Assembly (NCBI RefSeq): GCF_004310685.1
Contig: NZ_SISG01000001.1
Coordinates: 1,674,001 to 1,738,000, forward strand
Direction of reading: 5' to 3'
Source: Glaciihabitans arcticus
GTDB taxonomy: Bacteria > Actinomycetota > Actinomycetes > Actinomycetales > Microbacteriaceae
Length of the DNA: 64,000 bases
Shown: piece by piece, positions 1-12,200 of the stretch
Position numbering within the stretch: the stretch's first letter is position 1
Layout: each line of letters starts with the position of its first letter
Notes under the pieces: model-generated
What the model was told of the DNA's origin: nothing
Seen by the model: the letters and a program-made list of their open reading frames with translations, nothing else
Databases searched by the model: none
Position numbers and translations under genes: made by a program

Positions 1-1326
1 ATCAACATCGAGGTAGTCGGCCGATCCGTTGTCCTTGACGATCGTCGCGTACTTGCCTTCATCAGCAGGGCTGACGAGGAACGAGTCGCGGATCTTCGCG
101 GCCGCGTCGAGCGGCTTGATGATCTTGTCGACGATCTCCTGGCGGGGAACGACCTTGAGGAAGGCCTGGCGGACGGCGAGTGCCTTGGCCTCGTCGCCAC
201 CGTTGCCCTCAGCGGTGAACGGGCCACCGTTGTTGAACGTCAGGTCGAGGTGCTCGTACGACGCCTGGACGCGCTGTTCGATCGAGGCCGTCGAGATACC
301 CTGCGCAACGGCGAGGGTGTCAGAGGTCGGCTGACCGGTCCAGATGTCGAGCTCGCCGTTCTCCAGTGCCTGGAGGGCAGCGGTCGAGTCCTCGATCGTA
401 CGGATCGTGATCTTCTCGAACTTGGCCGAGGAGTCCCAGGTGTCCAGCGGGTTCGCCGACAGGGTGATGAACTCGTCTTCCTTGATGTCGGAGATCACGT
501 AGCGACCGTTCGACAGGTAGAGAAGTGGGTTCTCCGGCATCGTGGTGTAGCCGTAGTCCTCGTTCCAGGACTTGGCGACGGGCTCGAGAACCTCTTCGTC
601 ACCGTCCTGGATGGCCTTGGTCAGCTTGCCCTGTGCGGACTCACCGAACTTCTTGGCCGACTCCTGGTATGCCTTGAGAGCTGCTTCCTTGCCGTCATCG
701 CTGGCGGCGGTGTACTTGTCGAAGAGGTCAAGGGTTGCCTTGTACTCGTCGGGGAAGGCCAGGCCGTAGGTGCCGTGAGCCGAGACGCCGATGCCGAGAG
801 CGAGCTCCCAGTCGACGTAGGGCTTGGAGTACACGAGCGTCAGCGTCTTGCCGTCGTCCGTGATCTTGGGGGTCTCGGTGACGAGGCTGAGGCCTGCGGT
901 CGAGGCGGGGGCGAAGGCGTTCTCGCCGCTCTTGACGTTGCCCGAGCTTGCAGCCCACGCGAGGAGGAGGTCGTCGGCCGTGACCGGCACTCCGTCAGAC
1001 CACGTGACGCCATCGGCAATCGTGTACTTGACGGTCAGCGGGTCATCGCTGGTCTTCTCGAAGGTACCGAAGTCGGTGTTGCGAACGAGCTTGGGCTCTG
1101 CGTCGTAGTAGCTGAAGCCGGAGTTGGCGATGTACGTGACGTTACCGTTGGCCGTGTTGTTGCCGGCGCCGCTCAGCGAGTTGTAGTGGAAGAAGCCGCT
1201 GTTGTACGCAACAGTGATCTCCGTTCCCTCTACGACCTCGGAGACGTAGGGCTGTGAGCAACCGCTCAGCACCAACGCGCTCGCAGCGACAACAGCAACC
1301 GTGGCTGCTATGTGCTTGATCTTCAA
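1..1326 (-). CDS. ABC transporter substrate-binding protein, family 5 (peptide type), 3' end cut by window
   Basis: This is an extracellular lipoprotein that captures a ligand, probably a peptide, for an ABC importer whose other genes lie outside the window. The N-terminus has a lipoprotein signal: Lys-rich start, hydrophobic core and lipobox LSGC with the lipidated Cys at residue 23. Family 5 features follow, such as 'VTWSDGVPVTADDLLLAW', 'AYVNWEL'-like binding-lobe segments and a long second lobe. The start is TTG at 1326, preceded by a strong AGGAGG; no ATG or GTG start fits the signal peptide. 442 codons are visible; full-length members are about 530-600 residues, so the C-terminal part is missing. 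The ligand cannot be read from sequence. Confidence 0.88.
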   Translation of the reverse strand, partial: MKIKHIAATVAVVAASALVLSGCSQPYVSEVVEGTEITVAYNSGFFHYNSLSGAGNNTANGNVTYIANSGFSYYDAEPKLVRNTDFGTFEKTSDDPLTVKYTIADGVTWSDGVPVTADDLLLAWAASSGNVKSGENAFAPASTAGLSLVTETPKITDDGKTLTLVYSKPYVDWELALGIGVSAHGTYGLAFPDEYKATLDLFDKYTAASDDGKEAALKAYQESAKKFGESAQGKLTKAIQDGDEEVLEPVAKSWNEDYGYTTMPENPLLYLSNGRYVISDIKEDEFITLSANPLDTWDSSAKFEKITIRTIEDSTAALQALENGELDIWTGQPTSDTLAVAQGISTASIEQRVQASYEHLDLTFNNGGPFTAEGNGGDEAKALAVRQAFLKVVPRQEIVDKIIKPLDAAAKIRDSFLVSPADEGKYATIVKDNGSADYLDVD

Positions 1327-1424
1327 TTTTCCTCCTGTGGAAACTGGACACTCGGCAGCACAAAATGGTGCGTGCACGCCGACCTGATAGATGAACCATA
1401 AGTAGGCTCATCCACTCCTGACAA

Positions 1425-1454
1425 ACTGTAAGGAGAAACGTTACACAGTGGTAA
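1425..1454 (-). promoter_or_regulatory. Putative promoter of the binding-protein gene
   Basis: On the minus strand TTACCA (1454-1449) and TACAGT (1430-1425) are separated by 18 nt, about 100 nt before the TTG start. An inverted repeat covers the -35 box. Confidence 0.45.
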
Positions 1455-1456
1455 CG
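1439..1456. promoter_or_regulatory. Inverted repeat CGTTAC-N6-GTAACG, likely operator
   Basis: Two perfect 6-bp arms, CGTTAC and GTAACG, flank a 6-bp spacer. The repeat overlaps the proposed -35 of the binding-protein gene, as expected for a repressor site. No regulator gene adjoins it in the window. Confidence 0.4.
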
Positions 1457-1568
1457 CACTCTCCACATCGTTGCGCAGATAACAACAATCGAGCGTCGAT
1501 CGGGCAGATTACGCAATAATGTTGCAAACCGGCGCGATCGACGATGCGAATCGTCTTCGCGAACCGCG

Positions 1569-1574
1569 TAGCAT
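1569..1574 (+). promoter_or_regulatory. -10 box of leaderless CPBP gene
   Basis: TAGCAT lies 7 nt before the GTG at 1582 with no Shine-Dalgarno between. This geometry recurs in the window and supports the 1582 start. Confidence 0.45.
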
Positions 1575-1581
1575 CGAAAAA

Positions 1582-2361
1582 GTGAGCTCTCCCGAGATAC
1601 CCGGTCGTTCCCGACTGACCGCAGAGATCCTCATCGTTCTCGGTCTTTCACTCGGCGCCTCCGCCCTGTACTCCATTGTCGCGATCGTCAATCGCCTCAC
1701 CCGCGACGAGTCGCTCGGCGCCCAGACCGCCACGATCAACAATTCGCTGAGCCCGCGGCCCACCTTCGACCTGATCTATCAGGTGATGGGGGTGTTCTTC
1801 GACCTGATGCCCGTCGCACTGGTCGGCTTCCTGCTCTGGCGTGCCACGCGGCCGCATCTCGGTGCCCTCGGGCTGAGTTTCGAGAAGCCGTGGCGGGATG
1901 CCCTGCTCGGGCTGGGGCTTGCGGCGGCTATCGGCATCCCGGGCATCGGTGTGTACCTGGGCGGTCGTGCACTCGGCATCACGGTCAACGTAGTGCCGAC
2001 GGCACTCGACACGTACTGGTGGACGATTCCCGTGCTGCTGCTGTCGGCCCTGCGCGCCGGGATCACCGAGGAGGTCATCGCCATCGGCTACCTCTACGCG
2101 CGACTCGCGCAGTTCGGCTGGGGCCGCTGGCAGATCATTGTCGCGAGCGCTCTGCTGCGCGGCAGTTACCACCTGTACCAGGGCATCGGATCCTTCGTCG
2201 GCAACGTCGCCATGGGCATCGCCTTCGGCTGGCTCTACACGCGGTATGGGCGATTGCTCCCGCTCGTCATCGCGCACTTTGCGCTCGACGCCGCGATCTT
2301 CATCGGCTACCCGTGGATCGCCGGTCTGCTGCCCCAAGTCTTCGGAAATGGCGCATCGTAG
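1582..2361 (+). CDS. CPBP-family intramembrane protein (Abi/RCE1-like)
   Basis: A 259-residue polytopic membrane protein of the CPBP (CAAX protease/bacteriocin-processing) group, whose members are putative intramembrane metalloproteases. Motif 1 is 'TEEVIAIGYL' and motif 2 is 'LLRGSYHLYQG', followed by a third transmembrane motif containing 'IAHFALDA'. The usual EExxxR arginine of motif 1 is Ile here. Hydrophobic segments alternate throughout. GTG 1582 is chosen because of the TAGCAT box just upstream; an ATG at 1519 would add 21 poorly conserved-looking residues. The substrate is unknown. It is transcribed alone, divergent from the binding-protein gene. Confidence 0.8.
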   Translation: MSSPEIPGRSRLTAEILIVLGLSLGASALYSIVAIVNRLTRDESLGAQTATINNSLSPRPTFDLIYQVMGVFFDLMPVALVGFLLWRATRPHLGALGLSFEKPWRDALLGLGLAAAIGIPGIGVYLGGRALGITVNVVPTALDTYWWTIPVLLLSALRAGITEEVIAIGYLYARLAQFGWGRWQIIVASALLRGSYHLYQGIGSFVGNVAMGIAFGWLYTRYGRLLPLVIAHFALDAAIFIGYPWIAGLLPQVFGNGAS

Positions 2362-2410
2362 CGCTTTTTACGCAACGACGAAAAAACCCGCGCGCCCACC
2401 GGCCGGGGTG

Positions 2411-2441
2411 TTGACACCCGTTCGGGGGTCATGACTACTGT
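2411..2441 (+). promoter_or_regulatory. Promoter of the DUF485-symporter operon
   Basis: TTGACA (2411-2416) and TACTGT (2436-2441) are separated by 19 nt, about 60 nt upstream of the GTG at 2500. The -35 matches the consensus fully; the spacer is slightly long. Confidence 0.55.
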
Positions 2442-2499
2442 AGGGCATCGCACGCTGAGGTGCGGTCACCTTCGGGTGTCATGGTCAGAGGGGTGAAAC

Positions 2500-2880
2500 G
2501 TGAGCAACAACGCTCCGGATTCCGGAATACCGTCAACAATCAGCCACTTCGAACAGGTAGAACAGTCCGAGCCGTTCGTGCGGCTCAAGAAGCGGCATCG
2601 CAGCTTCGTCTTCCCCCTCGCCATAGCCTTCCTGCTCTGGTACTTCGCCTATGTGCTGCTCGCCGACTACGCGCACGACTTCATGTCGACGCCGGTCTTC
2701 GGCAACGTCAACGTTGGGCTGTTGCTCGGCCTCGGCCAGTTCGTCACCACGTTCGCGATCACCACGTGGTACGTGTCCTACGCCAATCGGCGGCTCGATC
2801 CGCTCGCCACGGAGATCCGTGCGGGGCTCGATGACGGGCTTGCCGCGCGCAACACCGCAGAAGAGGAGGCAGGACGATGA
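2500..2880 (+). CDS. DUF485 membrane protein, symporter partner (YjcH-like)
   Basis: A 126-residue inner-membrane protein with two hydrophobic helices, about residues 35-57 and 72-95, separated by a short outward loop, then a charged tail. DUF485 proteins are almost always encoded just before an ActP-like solute:sodium symporter, as here, and are thought to assist it. The gene starts at GTG 2500 with a purine-rich stretch upstream. Its stop codon overlaps the next start (ATGA at 2877-2880), which implies translational coupling. E. coli YjcH is shorter (104 residues); the extra length is the polar N-terminus. Confidence 0.85.
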   Translation: MSNNAPDSGIPSTISHFEQVEQSEPFVRLKKRHRSFVFPLAIAFLLWYFAYVLLADYAHDFMSTPVFGNVNVGLLLGLGQFVTTFAITTWYVSYANRRLDPLATEIRAGLDDGLAARNTAEEEAGR

Positions 2881-4493
2881 GCGTTTCGGTCATGGCTGCG
2901 ACCGCGGCATCCACCACAGTCGGCACACCCTGGATCAACATCACCATCTTCGGCGCGTTCGTGGCGATCACTCTTGTGGTGGTGCTGCGCGCGAGCCGGA
3001 ACAACAAGACGGCCGCCGACTATTACGCGGCCGGCCGATCGTTCACCGGGCCGCAGAACGGCACGGCCATCGCGGGCGACTACCTGTCGGCAGCGTCGTT
3101 CCTCGGCATCTGCGGCGCGATCGCGATCAACGGGTACGACGGGTTCCTGTACTCGATCGGCTTCCTCGTGGCCTGGCTGGTCGCCTTGCTGCTCGTCGCC
3201 GAGCTCATGCGCAACACGGGCAAGTTCACGATGGCCGACGTGCTGTCGTTCCGTCTCAAGCAGGGGCCGGTGCGGGTGGCTGCGGCGACCACAACGCTCG
3301 CCGTCTGCTTCTTCTACCTGCTCGCCCAGATGGCGGGGGCCGGCGGGCTCGTCTCGCTGCTGCTCGGCATCAACGACAAGGTGGGGCAGTCCCTCGTCGT
3401 CGCGGTGGTCGGCGCGATCATGGTGCTCTACGTGCTGGTGGGCGGGATGAAGGGCACCACCTGGGTGCAGATCATCAAGGCTGTGCTGCTCATCGCCGGC
3501 GCGTTCGTGATGACGATCTGGGTGCTGGCGATTCACGGGTTCAACTTCTCGACCCTTCTCGGTGCCGCTGCCGAGGCCGGAGGGGCCGCAGTACTGAATC
3601 CGGGCCTGCAGTACGGACTCACCGACCTCTCGAGGCTCGACTTCATCTCACTGGCCCTCGCGCTGGTGCTCGGCACGGCAGGACTCCCCCATGTGCTGAT
3701 GCGCTTCTACACGGTGCCGACCGCCCGCGAGGCCCGACGCTCGGTGGTCTGGGCGATCTGGCTGATCGGACTCTTCTACCTGTTCACCCTCGTGCTCGGC
3801 TACGGAGCCGGCGCCCTCATCGGTGCGGATCGCATCAAGGCGGCACCGGGAGGCGTCAACTCGGCGGCCCCGCTGCTCGCGTTCGAGCTCGGCGGGCCGG
3901 TTCTGCTCGGCATCATCTCGGCGGTGGCGTTCGCGACGATCCTCGCCGTCGTGGCGGGTCTCACGATCACCGCCGCGGCGTCGTTCTCGCACGACGTGTA
4001 CGCGAGTGTCATCAAGAAGGGCAAGGCCGCCCCCGGATCTGAAGTGAAGGTGGCGCGCATCACGGTTGTCGTGATCGGCATCTTTGCGATCCTCGGCGGC
4101 ATCGGGGTGCAGGGGCAGAATGTGGCGTTCCTCGTCGCGCTGGCCTTCGCCGTCGCGGCCTCGGCGAACCTGCCGACGATCCTGTACTCGCTGTTCTGGC
4201 GCCGCTTCTCTACCAGGGGCGCGCTGTGGAGCATGTACGGCGGTCTCGGCTCTGCGATCATCCTCATCGCGTTCTCGCCGGTCGTCTCCGGCACCGAGAC
4301 CTCGATGATCCAGGGCGTCGACTTCCACTGGTTCCCACTCAGCAACCCCGGCATCATCTCGATCCCGCTCGGCTTCCTGCTCGGCTGGCTCGGAACGATC
4401 ACCTCGCGCACCCTCGAGAACCCCGCCGTCGCCGCGGAGATGGAGGTGCGGTCGCTCACCGGCCACGGCGCGGAGGGTGCGACGGACCACTAA
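2877..4493 (+). CDS. actP: Cation/acetate-type sodium:solute symporter (ActP-like)
   Basis: A 538-residue transporter of the sodium:solute symporter family with about 13 membrane helices. The early segment 'AADYYAAGRSFTGPQNGTAIAGDYLSAASFLG' is typical of ActP-type members, and length is close to E. coli ActP (549). The preceding DUF485 partner supports uptake of acetate or another short monocarboxylate with sodium. Exact substrate preference (acetate, propionate, pyruvate) cannot be told from sequence. Translation is coupled to DUF485 by a 4-base overlap. A strong hairpin follows the gene. Confidence 0.85.
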   Translation: MSVSVMAATAASTTVGTPWINITIFGAFVAITLVVVLRASRNNKTAADYYAAGRSFTGPQNGTAIAGDYLSAASFLGICGAIAINGYDGFLYSIGFLVAWLVALLLVAELMRNTGKFTMADVLSFRLKQGPVRVAAATTTLAVCFFYLLAQMAGAGGLVSLLLGINDKVGQSLVVAVVGAIMVLYVLVGGMKGTTWVQIIKAVLLIAGAFVMTIWVLAIHGFNFSTLLGAAAEAGGAAVLNPGLQYGLTDLSRLDFISLALALVLGTAGLPHVLMRFYTVPTAREARRSVVWAIWLIGLFYLFTLVLGYGAGALIGADRIKAAPGGVNSAAPLLAFELGGPVLLGIISAVAFATILAVVAGLTITAAASFSHDVYASVIKKGKAAPGSEVKVARITVVVIGIFAILGGIGVQGQNVAFLVALAFAVAASANLPTILYSLFWRRFSTRGALWSMYGGLGSAIILIAFSPVVSGTETSMIQGVDFHWFPLSNPGIISIPLGFLLGWLGTITSRTLENPAVAAEMEVRSLTGHGAEGATDH

Positions 4494-4577
4494 GCGCAAT
4501 CGCGCCAGCGATTGCGGGGGGCGTCGCGCCGAGGGAGCCTGCGACCGAGGGCTCTTACCCGCGGCAGCCCGAGCTTT

Positions 4578-4630
4578 CAGGAGCAGGGGGCCAAGGACTG
4601 GATTATCCGGCCCTCGGCCCCCCGCTCCTG
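4578..4630. terminator. Shared hairpin terminator between actP and gcvP
   Basis: Two 15-nt arms, at 4578-4592 and 4616-4630, pair with a single mismatch around a 23-nt loop. It lies between two convergent genes (stops at 4493 and 4643) and has no T-run, so it may work in both directions or with Rho. Confidence 0.6.
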
Positions 4631-4642
4631 AGTTGGTGAGGC

Positions 4643-7503
<2,861 letters not shown>

Positions 7504-7504
<1 letters not shown>

Positions 7505-7875
7505 TACTCGGCGACCAGTGCGCTGTACTCGTCGAAGGTGAGCAGCGAGGGGAGCGCGCTGAAGCTGACCTTGATCAGCCAGCCTTCGCCGAATGGGTCG
7601 CTGTTGACGAGGCTCGGGTCGGAGACGACCGCCTCGTTCGCCTCGAGCACGGTGCCGTCAACGGGAGCGAACAACTCGCCGACCGACTTGGTGGACTCGA
7701 TCTCTCCCACGATGGCGCCGACCGCGACATCCGAGCCGACCTTCGGCAGGTCGACATACACGACGTCACCGAGCTTGTCGGCGGCGTAGGAGGTAATGCC
7801 GACGGTCGCGGTCTCGCCGTCGACCAGGATCCACTCGTGCTCTGCGGTGTACTGGAGGGTCTTTTCGTCAGCCAT
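7504..7875 (-). CDS. gcvH: Glycine cleavage system H protein
   Basis: A 123-residue lipoyl carrier that shuttles the aminomethyl intermediate between GcvP, GcvT and dihydrolipoyl dehydrogenase. The lipoylation motif '[12 protein letters not shown]' places the modified lysine at residue 63; 'YTAEHEWI' at the N-terminus is characteristic. Its start and stop overlap the neighbouring genes by one base each (TAATG at both junctions), giving tight coupling and probably balanced subunit synthesis. Confidence 0.97.
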
Positions 7876-8990
7876 TACTTGGCCTCTCTCTTATAGAAGG
7901 GAAGTGCTACAACGGACGCCGGGATTCTCGTACCCCGAACATCGATGAATAGTGATGAGGATGTCGCGGCCGCGGGGTCCACGTACGCCATCGCGATCGG
8001 GAACCCGAGCGTGGGAGACAGCGCTCCCGAGGTGATGACGCCGACCTCGGTCTCGCCGTCGAACACGGGATACCCCGCTCGACCTGCGCGGCGCCCTTCC
8101 GTGCTCAGGCCCACGAGCACGCGGGCTCCCTCGGCGGGCCCGGTTTCGGAAGCCGCGCGACCGACGAAGTCGCCCTCCTTGGCCAGGGCGACCACGCGGC
8201 CGAGACCGGCCTGCGCGGGGAATGTGTCGAGTCCGAGCTCGTGGCCGTAGAGCGGCATCCCGGCTTCGAGGCGAAGGGTGTCACGGCTCGCGAGACCGGC
8301 GGGAACGAGCCCATGGGCGGCACCCGCCGCGGAGAGCGCTTTCCAGAGGGCTGCGGCATCAGCGACGTCGACATAGAGCTCGAAGCCGTCTTCGCCGGTG
8401 TAACCGGTGCGCCCAATGAAGACGTTGCTGCCCGCGAAGGTCGCAGCGGTGGACCAGTAGTACTTGAGTTCGTCGAGCGGGGTCTGCCCGTCGAGGATGC
8501 TGAGTCCCTCGGTCGACTCGAGGATCGCCCTCGAAGCAGGGCCCTGAACGGCGATGAGCGAGACCTCGTCGCTCAGGTCGTTGACGGCCACGTCGAAACC
8601 GACGGCACGTTCGACCAGCGCGGGAACCACGGCGAACCGGTTGCCAGCATTGGCAACGACGAGGAACTCGTGGGTGCCGTTCGCGTAGACGACGAGGTCG
8701 TCGATGATGCCGCCTTCGGGCGTGAGCAGCAGCGAGTACTTGGCCTGCATCGGCTTGACGGCGGAGATCTTGCCAGCGAGGGCGAAGTCGAGGAACGCCG
8801 CGGCATCGGGGCCGATGACCTGGATCTCGGCCATGTGCGAGATGTCGAAGATACCGGCTGCCGTGCGAACGGCGTGGTGCTCGGCCAGGTCAGACCCGTA
8901 GCTGACGGGCATCTGCCAGCCGGCGAAGTCGGTGAAGCTGGCGCCACCGTCGACGTGGATCTGGTGCAGGGGGCTGAAGCGATCGGTCAC
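7875..8990 (-). CDS. gcvT: Glycine cleavage system aminomethyltransferase, T protein
   Basis: This tetrahydrofolate-dependent aminomethyltransferase releases ammonia from the GcvH-bound aminomethyl group and forms 5,10-methylene-THF. It has 371 residues (E. coli 364) and typical segments '[12 protein letters not shown]' near the N-terminus, '[11 protein letters not shown]' and '[14 protein letters not shown]'. GTG at 8990 is chosen over an ATG at 9008 because AAGGAG sits 6 nt upstream of the GTG, inside what would otherwise be coding sequence. It is the first gene of the operon, immediately after the glycine riboswitch. Confidence 0.95.
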   Translation of the reverse strand: MTDRFSPLHQIHVDGGASFTDFAGWQMPVSYGSDLAEHHAVRTAAGIFDISHMAEIQVIGPDAAAFLDFALAGKISAVKPMQAKYSLLLTPEGGIIDDLVVYANGTHEFLVVANAGNRFAVVPALVERAVGFDVAVNDLSDEVSLIAVQGPASRAILESTEGLSILDGQTPLDELKYYWSTAATFAGSNVFIGRTGYTGEDGFELYVDVADAAALWKALSAAGAAHGLVPAGLASRDTLRLEAGMPLYGHELGLDTFPAQAGLGRVVALAKEGDFVGRAASETGPAEGARVLVGLSTEGRRAGRAGYPVFDGETEVGVITSGALSPTLGFPIAMAYVDPAAATSSSLFIDVRGTRIPASVVALPFYKREAK

Positions 8991-9027
8991 GAGTTCTCCT
9001 TGGGGCATGCTGCCGCGGATAAGAACT

Positions 9028-9197
9028 CCCCCTCTGTCATGGACCTGAGAGCTTCACCAGTTGTAACTGGTTTTCACCGTGGGTAACCGATCGAACGGTT
9101 TTTTCAGAGTGGCCTTCGTGATGCGGTACTGAGACCTGAGAGATTGGCGGAGAGGCTTGCTCCTTCGGTGTCCACCTCGGTGGACTCTCCCGCATCG
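9028..9197 (-). promoter_or_regulatory. Tandem glycine riboswitch (two aptamers)
   Basis: Read on the minus strand, aptamer 1 (about 9197-9120) starts GATGCGGGAGAG and closes with CCGCATC, a perfect 7-bp P1 stem, with internal 'CCGAAGGAGCAA' and 'CTCTCAGGT'. Aptamer 2 (about 9119-9028) has 'ACGAAGGCCACTCTG', 'CGGTGAAA', a second 'CTCTCAGGT' and closing 'CAGAGG'. These are conserved elements of the two-domain glycine riboswitch. It ends about 35 nt before the gcvT start, where folding can control the AAGGAG site. In other bacteria this class switches gcv genes on when glycine is abundant. Confidence 0.93.
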
Positions 9198-9231
9198 CGA
9201 TATGTGCGGCCCGGTATTCGTTTGTGCGACC

Positions 9232-9237
9232 AGCCTA
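9232..9237 (-). promoter_or_regulatory. -10 box of the gcvTHP operon
   Basis: TAGGCT on the minus strand lies about 35 nt before the first riboswitch stem, so transcription would start near 9225 and include both aptamers. No convincing -35 is seen. Confidence 0.4.
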
Positions 9238-9260
9238 CCAAGGGTGATGTTTCGCGCGTG

Positions 9261-12200
9261 TCACGGTTTTCCGGGCAGGGCTTCGCCGATCCACAGGTAG
9301 TCGCTGTACATCTCGGCGAGCAGAACGGGCGGCACCTCGGCGAGCGGCACGGCGCCGATGGGGCGCCCGGCGACGTCGATCCGGCGCATCCCGAATTCTC
9401 CGATGTCGACGGGGATGCTCTCCTCGGGCAGCGAACTGCCCGAGAACAACAGCACGGCTTCGAGACCGAGCGAGCTGAACGGGCGCCGGTACTCGTCGAA
9501 GTTGACGTTGTCGCCGGTCTCGCCGCGCTTCCAGCCTCGGGATGTCGCACGCGACCGCACCCGAAAACTCTCGCTCTCGGCTCCGGAGCGCCCCGCCAGC
9601 TCGGTCGCGTCGGCGGCGAGCTCGGGTACCTCCGCGCGGAACTGGTCGAACGCGGCCTCCCGGCCAGCCCACTCGGCACGCTGATCCGTCGTCATCAGGG
9701 TGCCGTGCGCGAGGGTCACGAGCCCACCATCGATCGTGACCGAGTCACCGGCGGCGTCGACGAGGCTCCCGTCGGCCAGGTTCTGCACGTACCGCACGAT
9801 GTCACCGTCGACGACGCGCCAGACGAGCCCGCGGCTCACTCGGCGCAGGAGAGGATGCGCGAGCACCAGGGTCGACCAGTCCTCGACCGTCCACTCGCGC
9901 TGCTCGCACATGGCGTCGACGAGACGGTTGCGCTGGGCGGTGACGAAGGCGGCGAGCTCTTTCTTCGTTGAGGCGAAGGTGGCCTTGGACGCCTTCGCGA
10001 GGTCGAGGTCATCACTGACGCGCGGCTCGGGGAGTTTCCCCAGCACCCCACCCTCGGGGTCGAACAGCTCGAGGGTGAGGGCGTCGGAGACGCGCGCCTG
10101 GAAGTCCCGCGCGCCGAACGTGAGGGAGAGGCTGCCCGTGTCGTCGAGCCCGATGCGCGGAACCATGCGGTCGGCGAGCTGCTCAGCCGACCAGCCGCGA
10201 CGGGCGGCCACGGCGTCGACGAGTCGACGTGCCGTCTCCTGAACCGACTTGGTGCGGTAGCCACGCGCCGTGGCGAGCAGCAACTGGGTGGCCTCTGCGT
10301 CGTCGGAGAGCGAGAGCACCCCCATCAGGGCCTCGATCTGCAGTCGTTTGAGGTGGTGGCGCCGCATGTACTCGCGCACCGTGGCAGCGAGCTCGACGCC
10401 GGGGATACCGCCGGCGAGGGCGACCATCCCGCGCTCGGCGTTGGCGGACTGGGCATGGAGATCCGCAGCCTCCTTCTCGAGCATCTCGAACTCGTCGCCG
10501 AAGAGGAAGGTCGACTCGTCGTCCGCGAGCTGGAACTCGTTCCGCCAGCGCCGCACCCATGCCGAGACCTTCTTGAGGGCGTGGGTCAGTCGCTGCCGGT
10601 CATCGGGTCCGGTGATGTCGCGCACGATCCACGACAGCAGCACGGTGCGGCCGAGCGCCTGCTGGCTGTTCGTGTCGAGCGTGCGCACATAGAGCGGGAT
10701 GAGCCCGAGTCCGGTCGGATCCTTGAGGGTCACGGCCAGGGTGATCCACCACCGCAACACCTCTTCGGGCACCGGCTCTCCACTCGCGGAGTAGCGGCAC
10801 TCGGGCAGCTCCTCCCACGGAAACCAATACAGGGCGTCGGGGCTCTTCTTTGCGAGCCCGGCGGTCGCCTCGGCCAGCAGTCCCTCGGGCGTGAGGGCCG
10901 CACGGATGTCCACGCCGAGGCGGTCGAGCGCCGAGAGCAGAGTGGCCCGTACCTGCTCGTGGCGCTCCTTCTCGAGCGCGGCGCTCAGCAGGGTCACGGC
11001 CCAGTCTCCGCCGATCCCGACCGCCCATTCGGCGGCCACCCGGCGCACGGCGAAGTTGCGATCGCCGATGCCCTGCCCGACGATCCCCTCGGCGAGTCCG
11101 CGATTCTGGATGACGCGCTGCGCGGCAATCCGGTGGGTCTTCGCCTCGCCCAGGGCGAGGCCGGTGACCGTCGGAAGGTACTTCGGCGCGATCAGCGGTC
11201 CGTCCGCGAGGATGTCGAGCACCCGCCCCCGATGGTCGAAGTAGGCGCTGGGGGCCGTGCCGCTCGCGAGCCCCAACACGATGTCGAACAGCGTGGGGTA
11301 CTCGAGGAAGTAGCCCCACATCTGCGTCGAGGTGAACTGCGGTGCCGACCATTCGGTGAAATACGCGTTGATGACGAGGGTGTGCGCCTCATCCTCGGTG
11401 AGCCCGACCCGCACGAGGAACTCGGCGAATGCTCGCGGATCGACTCCCCCATCGGGCCTCGTACGGATCCGGGAGACAACCCGGCGTTCGAGGTTGACAC
11501 CGAGGCGGGCCAGTTGCGCGTCGGTCAGCGCGGACAGTTTCCGGGTGTCCAGCCAGGCGAGGGTGCGCGTCTTGTCCCAGCCGGGATACGGGGCGCTGCC
11601 GCCGAGGTAGTCGGCGATCTCCGCGAGCGCCGCGAGCGCCTTATCCGCGTTCGCCGCCTCCGCTTGCGCCTGGTGCACGCTGTGCCCGTAACGGCGGGGT
11701 GTGCCGGTCGCGAGCGCCCTTTCTTCGGCAATCCGCTCTTTCTCGATGATGCCGAGCCAGCGAGCGCGGTCGCTCTCGATGGCCGCTCGCAGGCCCGCCC
11801 GGGCGTCTTCATCGAGCGGGCTGTCGACCAGAGGCTCGAAGGGCGGGATAGGGATGTCGGCGGATACGCGTCCCGTGGTGAGCGGCGCGAGCGCGAACAT
11901 GGTGAGACGCTCGATCGCCGCCTCCAACAGCACCCCGCGCTTGCCCTTCGAGTTGCGGTCCAGGGCTCGTTGCAGCGCCTCGACGGCGGCCGGGGCATCC
12001 GCAACCCGCTCGAGTGCGGCGATCACGCGGGGCGTGTAGGAGGCGGGGCGCTCGTCGAGCAGCGCCTCGAGCTGGGGAATCTGCAGGTCGGCAGGCACAT
12101 CGTGCAGTACGGCGAGCGCGGCCTTGCGCAGACCTGCGAGTGGGCCGGTCGCGTAGTCGGCGAGGATCCCGACCGTGGCCGCCGCGAGCGGCGGGTGCGT

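Noticed and set aside
250-1257. 335-codon plus-strand frame
   Set aside because: It is antisense to the peptide-type binding protein, which has signal peptide, ribosome site and family motifs; the frame is a by-product of GC-rich codons.
2651-4042. 463-codon plus-strand frame over the symporter
   Set aside because: Arg/Gly-rich shadow of the actP frame, with no family features.
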